DNA from: Mycetocola zhujimingii
Lineage (GTDB): Bacteria; Actinomycetota; Actinomycetes; Actinomycetales; Microbacteriaceae
Direction of reading: 5' to 3'
NCBI RefSeq assembly: GCF_003065425.1
Contig: NZ_CP026949.1
Coordinates: forward strand, 1,116,001-1,180,000
Length of the DNA: 64,000 nucleotides
Made by a program: the position numbers and the translations under genes. The notes beneath the pieces were generated by a model. It did no database searches and was not told the origin of the DNA. It worked only from the letters and a program-made list of their open reading frames with translations. This document shows positions 52,596 to 63,856 of this stretch, piece after piece. Position 1 is the stretch's first letter. Every line of letters starts with the position of its first letter.

Positions 52596-53501
52596 GTGTC
52601 ACTCACGCGTGACCTCGACCAGTACCTGCGTCACGTTTCGATCGAGCGAGGGCTGTCGGCGAACACGGTAGCCGCGTACCGCCGCGACCTGACGATGTAC
52701 GTCGAGTGGCTGGCATCGCGGTCTGTTCCCGGCATCGCCGGCGTTGAGCGCGATCACGTGACGGAGTTCCTCCGTGACCTGGGCACGCGCGAGGACTCGC
52801 CGTTGACCGCGTCGTCGCTGGCACGCGTGCTGTCGTCGGTGAGGGGCATGCACCGGTTCCTCCTCGACGAGGGTGCCGTTGAGGCCGACGTCGCCCACGA
52901 GGTCAAGCCGCCGAAGCTCCCGAGCCGGTTGCCGAAAGCACTCACGGTCGACCAGGTGACCGCGCTGCTCGACGCGGCATCCGGCGACGACCCGCAGTCG
53001 CTTCGGGACCGCGCCCTGCTCGAGTTCCTCTACGCCACCGGTGCACGCGTGTCGGAGGTGGTCTCGCTCAACGTCGACGACGTGTTCGACGAGGACATCG
53101 TGCGGCTGACGGGCAAGGGCAACAAGGAGCGGATCGTTCCCGTCGGCTCGTACGCCAGGACAGCGCTCGACTCGTACCTCGTGCGGGCACGGCCCGTCTT
53201 TTCGGTGCGGGGCGTCGCAACACCCGCGCTGTTCCTGGGGTTGCGCGGGCAGCGGGTATCTCGGCAGAACGCGTGGCTGATCATCCGGGCCGCCGCCGAA
53301 CGCGCGGGACTCGCGGCGCACGTGTCGCCGCACACGCTCAGGCACTCGTTCGCGACCCACCTGCTGCAGGGCGGCGCCGACGTGCGCGTCGTGCAGGAGC
53401 TGCTCGGGCACTCCTCGGTGGCCACGACCCAGATCTACACGCTCGTGACGGCGGACACGCTCCGCGACATGTACACGACCGCCCACCCGCGCGCCCGCTG
53501 A
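52596..53501 (+). CDS. xerD: Site-specific tyrosine recombinase XerD
   Basis: A 301-residue tyrosine recombinase resolving chromosome dimers at dif with XerC. Catalytic residues are visible: Arg in YATGARVSEVVSL, HTLRHSFATHLL (H-x-x-R), the second His in LLGHSSVATTQIYT, and Tyr of that same stretch. GTG 52596 follows the NUDIX stop by one base. Conserved position (Rv1701). It is a core Xer protein, not an island integrase. Confidence 0.95.
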   Translation: MSLTRDLDQYLRHVSIERGLSANTVAAYRRDLTMYVEWLASRSVPGIAGVERDHVTEFLRDLGTREDSPLTASSLARVLSSVRGMHRFLLDEGAVEADVAHEVKPPKLPSRLPKALTVDQVTALLDAASGDDPQSLRDRALLEFLYATGARVSEVVSLNVDDVFDEDIVRLTGKGNKERIVPVGSYARTALDSYLVRARPVFSVRGVATPALFLGLRGQRVSRQNAWLIIRAAAERAGLAAHVSPHTLRHSFATHLLQGGADVRVVQELLGHSSVATTQIYTLVTADTLRDMYTTAHPRAR

Positions 53502-53801
53502 GTCCTGTCACTCCCGAGATCACTCGCCGCGGACCAGAACACCCGGCATGACGGGTGATGTCGACCGGGACGGGTGAATTCGCGGCGCCCGACCCGGCGA
53601 GAGCATCACTTCCGGTCGAGAGCATCAGGCGCAACTGGTGGGCTCGACCGCAAGTGATGTTCTCGGGCTGCGTGTGGGCGGCGCGGGCCGCAACGACGCC
53701 CAAACCGCGGCTCTCTGCGTGGGCGCACCGCCGATCCGGAGCTGGCGGATACAATCAATACCGCAGCACGACACGAAAACGCGAGGAGCGGGGCAAGCCA
53801 G
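53502..53801. other. Intergenic region between xerD and parA
   Basis: About 300 bases without a convincing gene. GAGGAGCGGGGCAAGCCAG at its end is the parA ribosome binding region. Nothing else identified. Confidence 0.6.
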
Positions 53802-54686
53802 GTGGCCAAAACAAACGAAGAGCTCTTCTCGGTGGAGACACCGATCGCAAAGAAGGGCCCGACGGGTCGGACCCTTTCCGAGTTCGCCGTACCCGCACCG
53901 CTCAAGAGTCACGGCCCCGCCCGCATCATCTCGCTCTGCAACCAGAAGGGTGGCGTCGGCAAAACGACGACGACCATCAGCCTCGGTGCTGCCCTCGCCG
54001 ACTACGGTCGCCGCGTCCTCTGCATCGACTTCGACCCGCAGGGTGCCCTCTCCGCCGGCCTCGGCGTCAACACCCACGACGCCGTCACGATCTACGACCT
54101 CCTGCTGAGCAACAAGCACGATCCACTGGATGCCATTCAGCACACGTCGGTCGACGGCCTGGACATCATCCCAGCGAACATCGACCTGTCTGCGGCAGAA
54201 GTCCACCTCGTCAACGAGGTGGCCCGCGAGCAGATCCTCGCCCGGGTGCTCCGCAAGCTGGCGCCGCACTACGACGTCATCCTCATCGACTGCCAGCCCT
54301 CGCTCGGTCTGCTCACCGTCAACGCGCTCACCGCGAGTCACGGCGTGCTGATTCCGCTCGAGTGCGAGTTCTTCGCCCTCCGTGGCGTCGCGCTGCTCAT
54401 CGAAACGATCGAGAAGGTCAAGGACCGGCTGAACCCCGCGATCGAGCTCGACGGCATCCTCGCCACGATGTTCGACTCGCGGACCCTGCACTCCCGCGAG
54501 GTGCTCGAGCGCGTCGTTGACGCCTTCGGTGACGACGTGCTCGAGACCGTCATCGGTCGCACGGTCAAGTTCCCCGACGCCAGCGTCGCCGGGAGCCCCA
54601 TCACCGAGTTCGCTCCCGAGCACGCGTCGGCCAAGGCCTACCGCCAGCTCGCCAGGGAACTGGTTGCGCGTGGCGCTGTCGCCTGA
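53802..54686 (+). CDS. parA: ParA-family ATPase
   Basis: A 294-residue Walker-type ATPase of the ParA/Soj family. CNQKGGVGKTTTTISLGAAL is the deviant Walker A; DFDPQGALSAGLG and LIDCQPSLGLLTVNAL follow. No parB is adjacent, so this is the orphan ParA found next to scpAB in actinobacteria (Rv1708-like) rather than the origin-proximal ParA. GTG start. Confidence 0.92.
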   Translation: MAKTNEELFSVETPIAKKGPTGRTLSEFAVPAPLKSHGPARIISLCNQKGGVGKTTTTISLGAALADYGRRVLCIDFDPQGALSAGLGVNTHDAVTIYDLLLSNKHDPLDAIQHTSVDGLDIIPANIDLSAAEVHLVNEVAREQILARVLRKLAPHYDVILIDCQPSLGLLTVNALTASHGVLIPLECEFFALRGVALLIETIEKVKDRLNPAIELDGILATMFDSRTLHSREVLERVVDAFGDDVLETVIGRTVKFPDASVAGSPITEFAPEHASAKAYRQLARELVARGAVA

Positions 54687-55512
54687 CACCGCTCCAGCGG
54701 AAACAGGCACGCCCGATCAGGCCCAGGGCCCGGTCGGTTTTCAGGTGGCTCTCGGCAACTTCGAGGGACCGTTCGACCTCCTGCTCTCGCTGATCACGAA
54801 GCACGAACTCGACATCACCGAGATCTCGCTGTCTCGCGTGACCGACGAGTTCATCAGCTACCTGCGCGGCCTCGACTCAGCCGAGGAGATGGATCAGGCC
54901 AGCGAGTTCCTCGTGGTCGCAGCGACCCTGCTCGACCTCAAGATCGCCGGGCTCCTGCCGCAGGGCGAACTGGTCGACGCCGAAGACGTTGCGCTGCTCG
55001 AGGCCCGCGACCTCCTCTTCGCCAGACTCCTGCAGTACCGCGCCTTCAAGGAAGCATCCGCCTGGTTCTCGGGAAAATTCGAGAACGAGTCGCTCCGCCA
55101 CGCCCGCTCGGTGCGGCTCGAGGAGAAGTTCAGGCAGCGCAAACCGGAGCTGGTGTGGACCGTCACCCTCGACGACTTTGCCGCGCTGGCAACCCTCGCA
55201 CTCACCCCGCCGGAGATCCCCGTCGTCGGGCTCGACCACCTGCACGCCCCGCTCGTGAGCATTCGGGAACAGGCGGCCCACGTCGTCGCGATGCTCAAGC
55301 ACGGCGAACCGATGAGCTTCCGGCAGATCATCGCCGGTGCGGATGCGAAGGGCGTCATCATCGCCCGGTTCCTCGCCGTCCTCGAGCTGTACCGGCGGGC
55401 GGCGCTGAGCTTCGAGCAGCTGGAACCGCTCGGCGAACTGACCCTCAAGTGGACCGCCGAGAACTTCACCGAGGAGACCCTGGCCAACCTGGGAGCAGAC
55501 TATGACAATTGA
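54670..55512 (+). CDS. scpA: Segregation and condensation protein A
   Basis: A 280-residue kleisin subunit joining SMC and ScpB in chromosome condensation. FEGPFDLLLSLITKHELDIT is the SMC-neck binding N-terminal motif; DQASEFLVVAATLLDLK follows. The C-terminal winged helix binds the SMC head. GTG start overlaps the parA end by 17 bases. Confidence 0.94.
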   Translation: MALSPDTAPAETGTPDQAQGPVGFQVALGNFEGPFDLLLSLITKHELDITEISLSRVTDEFISYLRGLDSAEEMDQASEFLVVAATLLDLKIAGLLPQGELVDAEDVALLEARDLLFARLLQYRAFKEASAWFSGKFENESLRHARSVRLEEKFRQRKPELVWTVTLDDFAALATLALTPPEIPVVGLDHLHAPLVSIREQAAHVVAMLKHGEPMSFRQIIAGADAKGVIIARFLAVLELYRRAALSFEQLEPLGELTLKWTAENFTEETLANLGADYDN

Positions 55513-56164
55513 GACAGGCACCATGGACACGGGCATTCGTGGAGCCGACGCTCCCGCTGACGACAGCCAGGCACCGGATGCCGCTGACGTCACCGCCGCG
55601 GCCCCACCCATCGCCGACGTCGAACGGGCTCTCGAAGCCATCCTGATGATCGCTGACGAGCCGCAGAGCATCGTGAGCCTCGCGACGGCTCTCCGCAGGC
55701 CGGTGAAGGTCGTGCACGCTGCGATCGAGCGTCTCGTCGCTGATTACGACGGTGTCGACGGTTCGGTTCGTCGCGGCTTTGAGCTGCGCGAGGTCGGCGG
55801 CGGCTGGCGCATCTACGTGCGCAGCGAGTTCGACACAGCTGTCACCGATTTCGTTGCGAGCGAAAACCCGAGCAAACTATCTCAGGCGGCTCTCGAGACG
55901 CTCGCGGTGATCGCGTACAAGCAACCGATCACCCGCGGTGCGATCGCCTCGATCCGTGCCGTCAACGTTGACTCGGTTGTTCGAACCCTCGCTGGCCGTG
56001 GACTCATCACCGAACTGTTCACCGACAGTGAGACCGGCGCGATCAACTACGGCACGACAGACGTGCTGCTGCAACAGCTCGGCATCAACTCGATCGACGA
56101 ACTGCCCCCCATTTCACCCCTGCTCGCCGATGGCACCGAAGGATTCGACAGTGACTTCCGATAA
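55502..56164 (+). CDS. scpB: Segregation and condensation protein B
   Basis: A 220-residue ScpB with two winged-helix domains; LSQAALETLAVIAYKQPITR and the following RAVNVDSVVRTLAGRGLI are the family signature. Forms a dimer on ScpA. Overlaps scpA by 11 bases. The start at 55502 gives a 40-residue low-complexity N-terminus; an ATG at 55523 is possible. Confidence 0.94.
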   Translation: MTIETGTMDTGIRGADAPADDSQAPDAADVTAAAPPIADVERALEAILMIADEPQSIVSLATALRRPVKVVHAAIERLVADYDGVDGSVRRGFELREVGGGWRIYVRSEFDTAVTDFVASENPSKLSQAALETLAVIAYKQPITRGAIASIRAVNVDSVVRTLAGRGLITELFTDSETGAINYGTTDVLLQQLGINSIDELPPISPLLADGTEGFDSDFR

Positions 56165-57047
56165 CACCACCCCAGACGAGGACTTCGAGTCCCACGACGC
56201 CGAACAGGCCGAGAAGCCGCGCTTCGACCCGTTCGAGCCGGAGGGCGTTCGCCTGCAGAAGGTCCTCGCCGCTGCCGGTGTGGCATCCCGCCGGGTCTCC
56301 GAGCAGTACATCGTCGAGGGCCGCGTTCGCGTCAACGGCACCGTCGTGCGGGAACTCGGGCGACGGATCGACCCCGAGAACGACCTCGTCGAGGTCAACA
56401 ACGTCCCGGTCCAGCTCGACACCACGAAGCGCTATGTCGTGCTGAACAAGCCGGTCGGCGTCGTCAGCACCATGGCAGACGAGCGCGGCCGCGCCGACCT
56501 CACCCAGTACACGACCGGTTACGAGGAGCGACTGTTCAACGTCGGTCGCCTCGACGCCGAGACCAGCGGACTGCTCATCCTCACGAACGATGGCGACCTG
56601 GCGCACATGCTCGCCCACCCGTCGTTCGGCGTGCTCAAGACCTACATCGCCAAGGTGTCCGGCCGCGTGACCGCCCAGGACATCGCAACCCTCATGCGCG
56701 GTGTCGAACTCGAGGACGGCGTCATCGCCGCCGACAAGGCTCGGCTTCTCGCCGGCCAGAGCACGGGCGACAGCAGCCTCGTCGAGCTCACATTGCACTC
56801 CGGCAAGAACCGTATTGTGCGACGGATGCTCGCGGCGATCGGTCACCCGGTTCTCGAGCTCGTTCGCCGTCAGTTCGGTCCCGTTTCGCTCGGCACCCTC
56901 CGCCCCGGCGAAACCCGTGAACTGACTAAAGTTGAACTCGGTGAGCTCCTGACCATCTCGCGAGAGGTGACCAAGCTCGACAAGGCCGAGCGAGACGCCG
57001 AGCGTGATTCTGCTCGCGCCGCTGCGGCATCCGAATCGTCCGAATAG
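56151..57047 (+). CDS. rluB: 23S rRNA pseudouridine synthase RluB type
   Basis: A 298-residue RsuA/RluB-family enzyme: S4 RNA-binding domain (VRLQKVLAAAGVASRRVSEQ), catalytic Asp in NVGRLDAETSGLLILTNDGD, and SGKNRIVRRMLAAIGHPV. Preceded by an acidic N-terminus and ended by a charged tail. GTG 56151 overlaps scpB by 14 bases. Confidence 0.93.
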   Translation: MTSDNTTPDEDFESHDAEQAEKPRFDPFEPEGVRLQKVLAAAGVASRRVSEQYIVEGRVRVNGTVVRELGRRIDPENDLVEVNNVPVQLDTTKRYVVLNKPVGVVSTMADERGRADLTQYTTGYEERLFNVGRLDAETSGLLILTNDGDLAHMLAHPSFGVLKTYIAKVSGRVTAQDIATLMRGVELEDGVIAADKARLLAGQSTGDSSLVELTLHSGKNRIVRRMLAAIGHPVLELVRRQFGPVSLGTLRPGETRELTKVELGELLTISREVTKLDKAERDAERDSARAAAASESSE

Positions 57048-57055
57048 AGCACACT

Positions 57056-58147
57056 GTGAGCATGTCCCCGCCCCGGCTGACCGGCCAGGTCCGCATCGTC
57101 GGCGCTGGTCTGCTCGGCGCGAGCATCGGCCTCGCCCTTCGCGCGACGGGCGTCGACGTGATCCTCGCCGATGCGTCGCCTGCGCAGCTGAGGCTCGCCG
57201 TCGACTACGGAGCAGGCCGGGCCGAGCTCCCCGATGACGAGCCCCGGCTCATCGTCGTGAGCGTGCCGCCGGATGTCACGGCGAACGTGATCGAGGCTGA
57301 GCTCGCCCGGTTCCCGACCGCTGTGGTGACCGATGTGGCGAGCGTCAAGCTCGAGCCGTACCTCGCGCTGGTGAACCGTGGCGTCGACCTCACGCGGTAC
57401 ATCGGGTCGCATCCGCTCGCCGGACGTGAGCGCGGGGGAGCGATCTCCGCCCGCGCGGATCTCTTCCTCGGCAGGCCGTGGGTGATCTGCCGCGACGAGG
57501 AGACCCCGCCGGAGGCGCTCGCGCTCGTTGAAGACCTCGCGCTCGATCTCGGCGCGAGCCCGATCGAGATGACGCCGGAAGAGCACGACAGCTCGGTCGG
57601 CCTCGTTTCGCACGTGCCGCAGCTCGTCGCGAGCGTGCTGGCCAAACAACTCGTGCACGCGCCGGACTCCGCCGTTCGCCTCACCGGGCAGGGCCTCCGT
57701 GACACCGTGCGGATCGCGTCGAGTGCACCCGAACTGTGGGTCCAGATCCTCGCGTCGAACGCCGCGCCTGTCGTCGAGGTGCTCGACGCGTTCGCCGCCG
57801 ATCTCGCCCGGGTGACCGACGCACTGCGTGACCCCGATGCAGCCGGCGCGCGGCGAACCGTCGCAGACGCCATTGCCCAGGGCAACTCAGGCGTTGCGAG
57901 GCTCCCCGGAAAGCACGGCCAGGACCGGCGCTTCGAAACCATCGTCGTCATGGTCGACGACACCCCAGGCCAGTTGGGAAAGCTCCTCACCGAACTCGGT
58001 GACATCGGAGTGAACATGGAAGACCTGCGACTCGAGCACTCACCGGGTGCAGAGATCGGCCTTGCCGAGATCGCGGTTCTTCCCGAGGTCCAGCAGCGTG
58101 CCATCGATGACCTCGAGGCGCGCGGCTGGCGGATTGCGAGCACGTAA
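57056..58147 (+). CDS. tyrA: Prephenate dehydrogenase
   Basis: A 363-residue NAD-dependent enzyme of tyrosine synthesis: [20 protein letters not shown] is the Rossmann loop, [12 protein letters not shown] the conserved prephenate-binding stretch. The C-terminus (about residues 295-363, [20 protein letters not shown]) reads as an ACT domain, a likely tyrosine feedback site. GTG 57056, or ATG 57062. Confidence 0.93.
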   Translation: MSMSPPRLTGQVRIVGAGLLGASIGLALRATGVDVILADASPAQLRLAVDYGAGRAELPDDEPRLIVVSVPPDVTANVIEAELARFPTAVVTDVASVKLEPYLALVNRGVDLTRYIGSHPLAGRERGGAISARADLFLGRPWVICRDEETPPEALALVEDLALDLGASPIEMTPEEHDSSVGLVSHVPQLVASVLAKQLVHAPDSAVRLTGQGLRDTVRIASSAPELWVQILASNAAPVVEVLDAFAADLARVTDALRDPDAAGARRTVADAIAQGNSGVARLPGKHGQDRRFETIVVMVDDTPGQLGKLLTELGDIGVNMEDLRLEHSPGAEIGLAEIAVLPEVQQRAIDDLEARGWRIAST

Positions 58148-58149
58148 GA

Positions 58150-58818
58150 GTGACGAAAACAGTAGTGGCCGTCGACGGTCCAGCCGGGAGCGGAAAGTCG
58201 AGTGTGTCGAAGGCCGCCGCAAAGCGCCTGGGCTTCGCCTTCCTCGATACCGGTGCGGCGTACCGCGCCCTGGCCTGGCACGTTCTCGATTCGAGCGCGG
58301 ACCCGGAGCAGGGAGCCGCGGTGATCGCCTCGCTCGCGAGCTTCGACTACTCGATCGGCACCGACCCTGACGGGTACGCCGTGCACGTCGGCGAGACCGA
58401 CGTGACCGAGAGCATCCGTGAACCCCGGGTGTCAGCGGCGGTCAGCGCCATCGCACGCGTTCCCGAGGTGAGGACGCACCTCACCGAGCTGTTCCGCAGC
58501 ATCATCCGTGACACCGACAAGCCCGGAATTATCGTGGAGGGGCGGGACATTACGACGGTCGTCGCCCCGGATGCCACAGCGCGCATTCTGCTCACAGCCA
58601 GTGAAGAGGCTAGAATGTCAAGACGCTCTGCAGAACTTGCGACTGAGTCGGCTTCCGACGTTGCAATTGCGTTGCAGAAGCGTGATCGCGCGGATTCGCG
58701 CGTCGTCGACTTCATGACAGCAGCGGATGGCGTTGTCACCGTCGATTCCACCAACCTGAACTTTGACGAAACCGTCGATGCTGTACTCGACGTGATTCGT
58801 ACCTCGCAAGAAAAGTAG
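58150..58818 (+). CDS. cmk: Cytidylate kinase
   Basis: A 222-residue (d)CMP kinase: [20 protein letters not shown] is the P-loop, [10 protein letters not shown] binds [18 protein letters not shown] is the catalytic Arg/Asp region. GTG two bases after tyrA. Precedes der as in most bacteria. Confidence 0.95.
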   Translation: MTKTVVAVDGPAGSGKSSVSKAAAKRLGFAFLDTGAAYRALAWHVLDSSADPEQGAAVIASLASFDYSIGTDPDGYAVHVGETDVTESIREPRVSAAVSAIARVPEVRTHLTELFRSIIRDTDKPGIIVEGRDITTVVAPDATARILLTASEEARMSRRSAELATESASDVAIALQKRDRADSRVVDFMTAADGVVTVDSTNLNFDETVDAVLDVIRTSQEK

Positions 58819-58863
58819 ATCGATCCGCCCAACCGCGTGGCACGATCGCAGAGAGAGACAACC

Positions 58864-60378
58864 ATGGCTGACGCCTTTGACGAAGAACCCACCGAGACGG
58901 ACGACCGACTCGCCGAACGCATGAGCGACATCGACGAGGAGCTCGCCACCCGTCGGGCCGAGGCGCTCCGCACCGGTCTCGACGACTACGACCTCGCCGA
59001 CGACGACCTCGACATCCTCGGTGCCGCCACCGACGACCCGGATGCCATTCGGTACCTCCCGGCGCTCCCGGTGCTCGCGATCGTCGGGCGACCGAACGTC
59101 GGCAAGTCCGCGCTCGTCAACCGAATCCTCGGCCGGCGTGAAGCCGTCGTCGAAGACACCCCCGGTGTCACGCGCGACCGCGTCAAGTACAAGGCCGAGT
59201 GGAACGAACGCCAGTTCACCCTCGTCGACACTGGCGGCTGGGAGCCGGATGCCAAGGGCATCGACGCCTCAGTCGCCGCCCAGGCCGAGGTCGCTATCGA
59301 CCTGTCCGACGCCGTTCTCTTCGTCGTCGACGCCAACGTCGGGGCAACAGCCACCGACGAGCAGGTCGTCCGCATGCTGCGGAAGATCAACAAGCCCGTC
59401 TTCCTCGTCGCCAACAAGGTCGACGATGTGCGCCAGGAGCCGAACGCCGCATCGCTGTGGTCGCTCGGCCTCGGCGAGCCGTACCCGGTCTCCGCCCTCC
59501 ACGGTCGTGGAGTCGCCGACCTGCTCGACCTCATCATGACCAAGCTGCCCGAGGTTTCGGCAGTGGCCAAGGAAGAGGTCGGCGGACCCCGCCGCGTCGC
59601 GATCCTCGGTCGCCCGAACGTCGGCAAGTCCAGCCTCCTGAACAAGGCCGCCGGTGAAGAGCGCGTCGTCGTCAACGAACTCGCCGGAACCACCCGCGAC
59701 CCGGTCGATGAGCAGGTCGAAATCGGTGGCAAGGTGTGGCGGTTCGTCGACACCGCAGGCATCCGTCGTCGTGTTCACCTGCAGCAGGGTGCCGACTTCT
59801 ACGCCACGCTCCGCACGAGCGCCGCGCTGGAGAAGGCCGAAGTTGCCGTCGTCATGCTCGACGTCTCGGAGCCGATCAGCGAGCAGGACGTTCGCATCAT
59901 CGACCTCGTTCTCGAGTCGGGCCGCGCGCTCGTGCTCGCGTTCAACAAGTGGGACCTCCTCGACGACGAACGTCGCCGCTACCTCGAGCGTGAGATCGAG
60001 CAGGACCTGGCCCACGTGGCCTGGGCTCCCCGCGTCAACATCTCCGCCCGCACCGGTCGGCACATGGAGAAGCTCGTTCCAGCGCTCGAACTCGCGCTGC
60101 AGTCGTGGGACACGCGCCTGCCGACGGGCAAGTTCAACGCGTTCCTCGCCGAGCTCACGGCGGAGCACCCGCACCCGGTCCGTGGTGGAAAGCAGCCGCG
60201 CATCCTGTTCGGTACCCAGGCCTCGAGCCGCCCGCCGACATTCGTGCTCTTCACCACCGGCTTCCTCGACCCGGGTTACCGTCGCTACATCCAGCGTCGT
60301 CTCCGCGAGATTTACGGATTCGAAGGCAGCCCGATCAACGTCAACATGCGTGTTCGGGAGAAGCGCAAGCGCACATAA
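58864..60378 (+). CDS. der: Ribosome-associated GTPase Der (EngA)
   Basis: A 504-residue protein with two GTPase domains in tandem: [15 protein letters not shown] ... DTGG, NKVD, and [15 protein letters not shown] ... DTAG, NKWD, followed by the KH-like C-terminal domain ([12 protein letters not shown]-like end). Assembles the 50S subunit. The N-terminus has about 60 acidic residues common in actinobacterial EngA. ATG 58864 has GAGAGAGACA upstream; GTG 58837 is less likely. Confidence 0.95.
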   Translation: MADAFDEEPTETDDRLAERMSDIDEELATRRAEALRTGLDDYDLADDDLDILGAATDDPDAIRYLPALPVLAIVGRPNVGKSALVNRILGRREAVVEDTPGVTRDRVKYKAEWNERQFTLVDTGGWEPDAKGIDASVAAQAEVAIDLSDAVLFVVDANVGATATDEQVVRMLRKINKPVFLVANKVDDVRQEPNAASLWSLGLGEPYPVSALHGRGVADLLDLIMTKLPEVSAVAKEEVGGPRRVAILGRPNVGKSSLLNKAAGEERVVVNELAGTTRDPVDEQVEIGGKVWRFVDTAGIRRRVHLQQGADFYATLRTSAALEKAEVAVVMLDVSEPISEQDVRIIDLVLESGRALVLAFNKWDLLDDERRRYLEREIEQDLAHVAWAPRVNISARTGRHMEKLVPALELALQSWDTRLPTGKFNAFLAELTAEHPHPVRGGKQPRILFGTQASSRPPTFVLFTTGFLDPGYRRYIQRRLREIYGFEGSPINVNMRVREKRKRT

Positions 60379-60381
60379 GCG

Positions 60382-60984
60382 TTACGCCCGCGGTTCTACC
60401 AGCCGCCGTGCAGCCTCTCGAACGGCTGCGCGGCGGCTGTCGCTGTCGTCGGGCTCGGATTCACTGACCGAGCGTAATTCAGCCGGTGCGCGTTCCCAGC
60501 TGCTGGCGATGGCGAGCAGCAGTGCGAGCAGTTCTTCCGGCTTCCAGGTGGGCTCCACCAGGCCGGAACGTTGCGCGTCGCGAATGACGTCGAGCTTGCG
60601 GCGGTAACCGTCGACCCGTCCCGCGGAGAACGACCCCTGGGCTGCGGCGTCGTGGAGCCACGCCCACACGGCGACGCGCTCGGCGCTCGGGTCGGCCACG
60701 AAGTAATCGTGCAACTGCACGGTGTATTCAACGAGGTCGGTGTCGATCGGCACGGCGTGGGCAAGCCGGTCGAGGCCGATCTGCATCACCTGATCGAACA
60801 GCGCATCCTTGTCGCCGAACCAGGCGTAGATGCGTTCCTTGCTCGCTGCCGCTGTCTGTGCGATGCGATTGATTCGCGCGCCAGCGACGCCGTGCTCAGC
60901 AAACTCGGCCGCCGCGGCCTCGAGCACGCGCTGCTTTGTTTCGCGCCCGCGGAGTTGATCACGCGGAACGTCTGTCGAAACCAT
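60382..60984 (-). CDS. TetR-family transcriptional repressor
   Basis: A 200-residue TetR regulator. The N-terminal HTH (ETKQRVLEAAAAEFAEHGVA, then INRIAQTAAASKERIYAWFG) is followed by an all-helical ligand domain. Divergent from the DJ-1-like gene with two palindromic operators between them. Its 3' end converges with der, three bases apart. Ligand unknown. Confidence 0.92.
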   Translation of the reverse strand: MVSTDVPRDQLRGRETKQRVLEAAAAEFAEHGVAGARINRIAQTAAASKERIYAWFGDKDALFDQVMQIGLDRLAHAVPIDTDLVEYTVQLHDYFVADPSAERVAVWAWLHDAAAQGSFSAGRVDGYRRKLDVIRDAQRSGLVEPTWKPEELLALLLAIASSWERAPAELRSVSESEPDDSDSRRAAVREAARRLVEPRA

Positions 60985-60998
60985 CAGGAACCTCCATA

Positions 60999-61058
60999 TC
61001 GAACCAAAAGGTTTGACTCAGCCTACAACGCACCATACAGTCGAACCAATTGGTTTGA
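60999..61058. promoter_or_regulatory. Two TetR-type operators
   Basis: TCGAACCAAAAGGTTTGA (60999-61016) and TCGAACCAATTGGTTTGA (61041-61058) are 18-bp near-palindromes, 42 bases apart centre to centre (four helical turns), between the divergent TetR and DJ-1 genes. The second ends 12 bases before the DJ-1 start codon and overlaps its promoter region. Confidence 0.85.
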
Positions 61059-61070
61059 TAAGGAGACTGT

Positions 61071-61775
61071 ATGACCAACGTACTCATGGTTCTCTCGGCG
61101 GCATCGCGCTGGACGCTCGCCGATGGCACGAAGCATCTCACCGGAGTCTGGGCCGAGGAATTTCTCGAGCCATACCGCATCTTCACTGAAGCAGGCTGGA
61201 CGGTCGACCTCGCCAGCCCCCAGGGAATCGCTCCCACTTTCGACGCCGTCAGCCTCAGCGACGGTGGCGCCGGGTCAGCCGAGCGCGCCGCTGAATTCGC
61301 CGCGCGAATCGCCGACCTGCAGGGCGTGCTCGAGCAGCCTCTGCGTCTGGATGCGGTCAACGCCGCGGGTTATGACGTTATCTTCTACCCGGGTGGACAC
61401 GGCCCGATGGAGGACCTCGCCGTCGACGACGACTCGGGTCAGCTCATCGTCGCAGCCGTGAACTCGAACACCACACTCGGTGTGCTGTGCCACGCACCTG
61501 CGGCGCTGCTGCCCGCGACAGACCCCGCCACAGGCGAGTGGGTGCTCAAGGGCCGCAGGATGACCGGATTTGCCAACAGCGAAGAGCAGATCGGCGGACT
61601 CGCCGACAAGGCGTCATGGCTCGTGGAAACCCGCCTCGTCGAACTCGGCGCTGACTACTCGAAGGCCGCGGAGCCGTTCGCCCCGTACATCGTCGTGGAC
61701 GGTGAGCTGTACACCGGGCAGAACCCTGCATCATCCGTCGCCCTCGCCGAACGCATCGTCGCCGACAAATCGTAA
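61071..61775 (+). CDS. DJ-1/PfpI-family protein (type 1 glutamine amidotransferase-like)
   Basis: A 234-residue DJ-1/PfpI/Hsp31-like protein. GVLCHAPAALL contains the nucleophilic Cys at the elbow, and PGGHGPMEDL is a conserved turn. Members act as glyoxalase/deglycase or chaperone; which is unclear. AAGGAG precedes the ATG. Adjacent to an NADP-dependent reductase and a TetR, which suggests an aldehyde or quinone stress module (inference). Confidence 0.9.
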   Translation: MTNVLMVLSAASRWTLADGTKHLTGVWAEEFLEPYRIFTEAGWTVDLASPQGIAPTFDAVSLSDGGAGSAERAAEFAARIADLQGVLEQPLRLDAVNAAGYDVIFYPGGHGPMEDLAVDDDSGQLIVAAVNSNTTLGVLCHAPAALLPATDPATGEWVLKGRRMTGFANSEEQIGGLADKASWLVETRLVELGADYSKAAEPFAPYIVVDGELYTGQNPASSVALAERIVADKS

Positions 61776-61837
61776 CGTCCGATCGTTCGGATCGGCACAC
61801 CATATTTCCCACGAATCAGCCCCCCAAGGAGTAGTAC

Positions 61838-62836
<999 letters not shown>

Positions 62837-62956
62837 GGCGGAGCAGTCGCATCGAGCCTCTGACAACCGCGGATGTCGCGACGGGCGTTCCTGAGAAGAA
62901 CTTGGTGAACGCACGGAATTCGTTGTCAGGGGCTCGGTGCGTGAGAAGCTGATGAG

Positions 62957-63856
62957 GTGACTAGCGAGTTCCTGCCGCCGCATCCGAAGAATCCGGGCGA
63001 CGCCTGGGTGCACGCTGACGACGGCTCCAAGTACTGGGGTCGTTTTGGCGCAGCCGGGCTTCTCGTTGTGGATGCCGAGCGTGGAATATTGCTGCAGCAC
63101 CGTGCGCTGTGGAGTCACTTCGGTGGCACCTGGGGCCTGCCCGGTGGTGCTCGCCACGAGGGGGAGAACGCCATCGACGGCGCGATCCGTGAGGCGAGCG
63201 AAGAGGCGGCTGTGCCGACGGATGCCGTTCGGCCACGTTTCTCGATGACCCTCGATCTCGGTGTCTGGTCGTACGTCACGGTGGTGGCCGACGCGGTGCG
63301 TCCGTTCGACTCGTACATCGCCGACCCCGAGAGCCTCGAGGTGCGCTGGGTTCCGGTCGACGAGATCGATGCGCTTCCGCTGCACCCGGGGTTCGCGTCC
63401 GCGTGGCCGCGGCTGCGCGACGACATCGACCGCAGGCCCGTGATCGTCGTTGATATGGCCAACGTCGTCGGCTCGCGCCCCGACGGCTGGTGGAACGACC
63501 GCGCCGGTGCCGCCGAACGGTTGGGCAGGCAGCTCGTCGGGCTCGCTTCGTCCGGTGTGCCAGCCGCCGAGCTCGGACTGCCGCAGTCCCACTGGTGGCC
63601 TGAGATCGTCGCTGTGCTCGAAGGCCGGGCGAACGACGCCGTCCTCGACGCGACCGACCGCTTAGAGGTGGTGCGGGCATCGACAGACGGCGACTCGCGG
63701 ATCGTCGACGAGGTGGCGCGCCTGACCGGGCGGCCGGGGGCATCCGTCACCGTCGTCACCAGCGATCGCGGACTGCGCGAACGGGTCGAGGCGCTCGGTG
63801 CGACCACTCGGGGAGCCGGCTGGCTGCGCGACCTGCTCGACGCGCCTGCCGGCTGA
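62957..63856 (+). CDS. NUDIX hydrolase with C-terminal NYN/PIN-like domain
   Basis: A 299-residue protein. The NUDIX domain (about residues 28-150) carries GGARHEGENAIDGAIREASE then EAAVP, so the REUxEE core is intact. After residue 160, VIVVDMANVVGSRPDGWWND and VTVVTSDRGLRERVEALGA follow the pattern of NYN/YacP PIN-like nucleases (D at the start of strand 1; S-D-R-G late). The fusion pairs nucleotide and RNA hydrolysis; function unknown. GTG start. Confidence 0.85.
   Translation: MTSEFLPPHPKNPGDAWVHADDGSKYWGRFGAAGLLVVDAERGILLQHRALWSHFGGTWGLPGGARHEGENAIDGAIREASEEAAVPTDAVRPRFSMTLDLGVWSYVTVVADAVRPFDSYIADPESLEVRWVPVDEIDALPLHPGFASAWPRLRDDIDRRPVIVVDMANVVGSRPDGWWNDRAGAAERLGRQLVGLASSGVPAAELGLPQSHWWPEIVAVLEGRANDAVLDATDRLEVVRASTDGDSRIVDEVARLTGRPGASVTVVTSDRGLRERVEALGATTRGAGWLRDLLDAPAG

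Noticed and set aside
52596-53501. XerD as the recombinase for the repeat array
   Set aside because: It sits in the conserved core cluster far from the array and matches the housekeeping Xer protein; no evidence links it to the sites.
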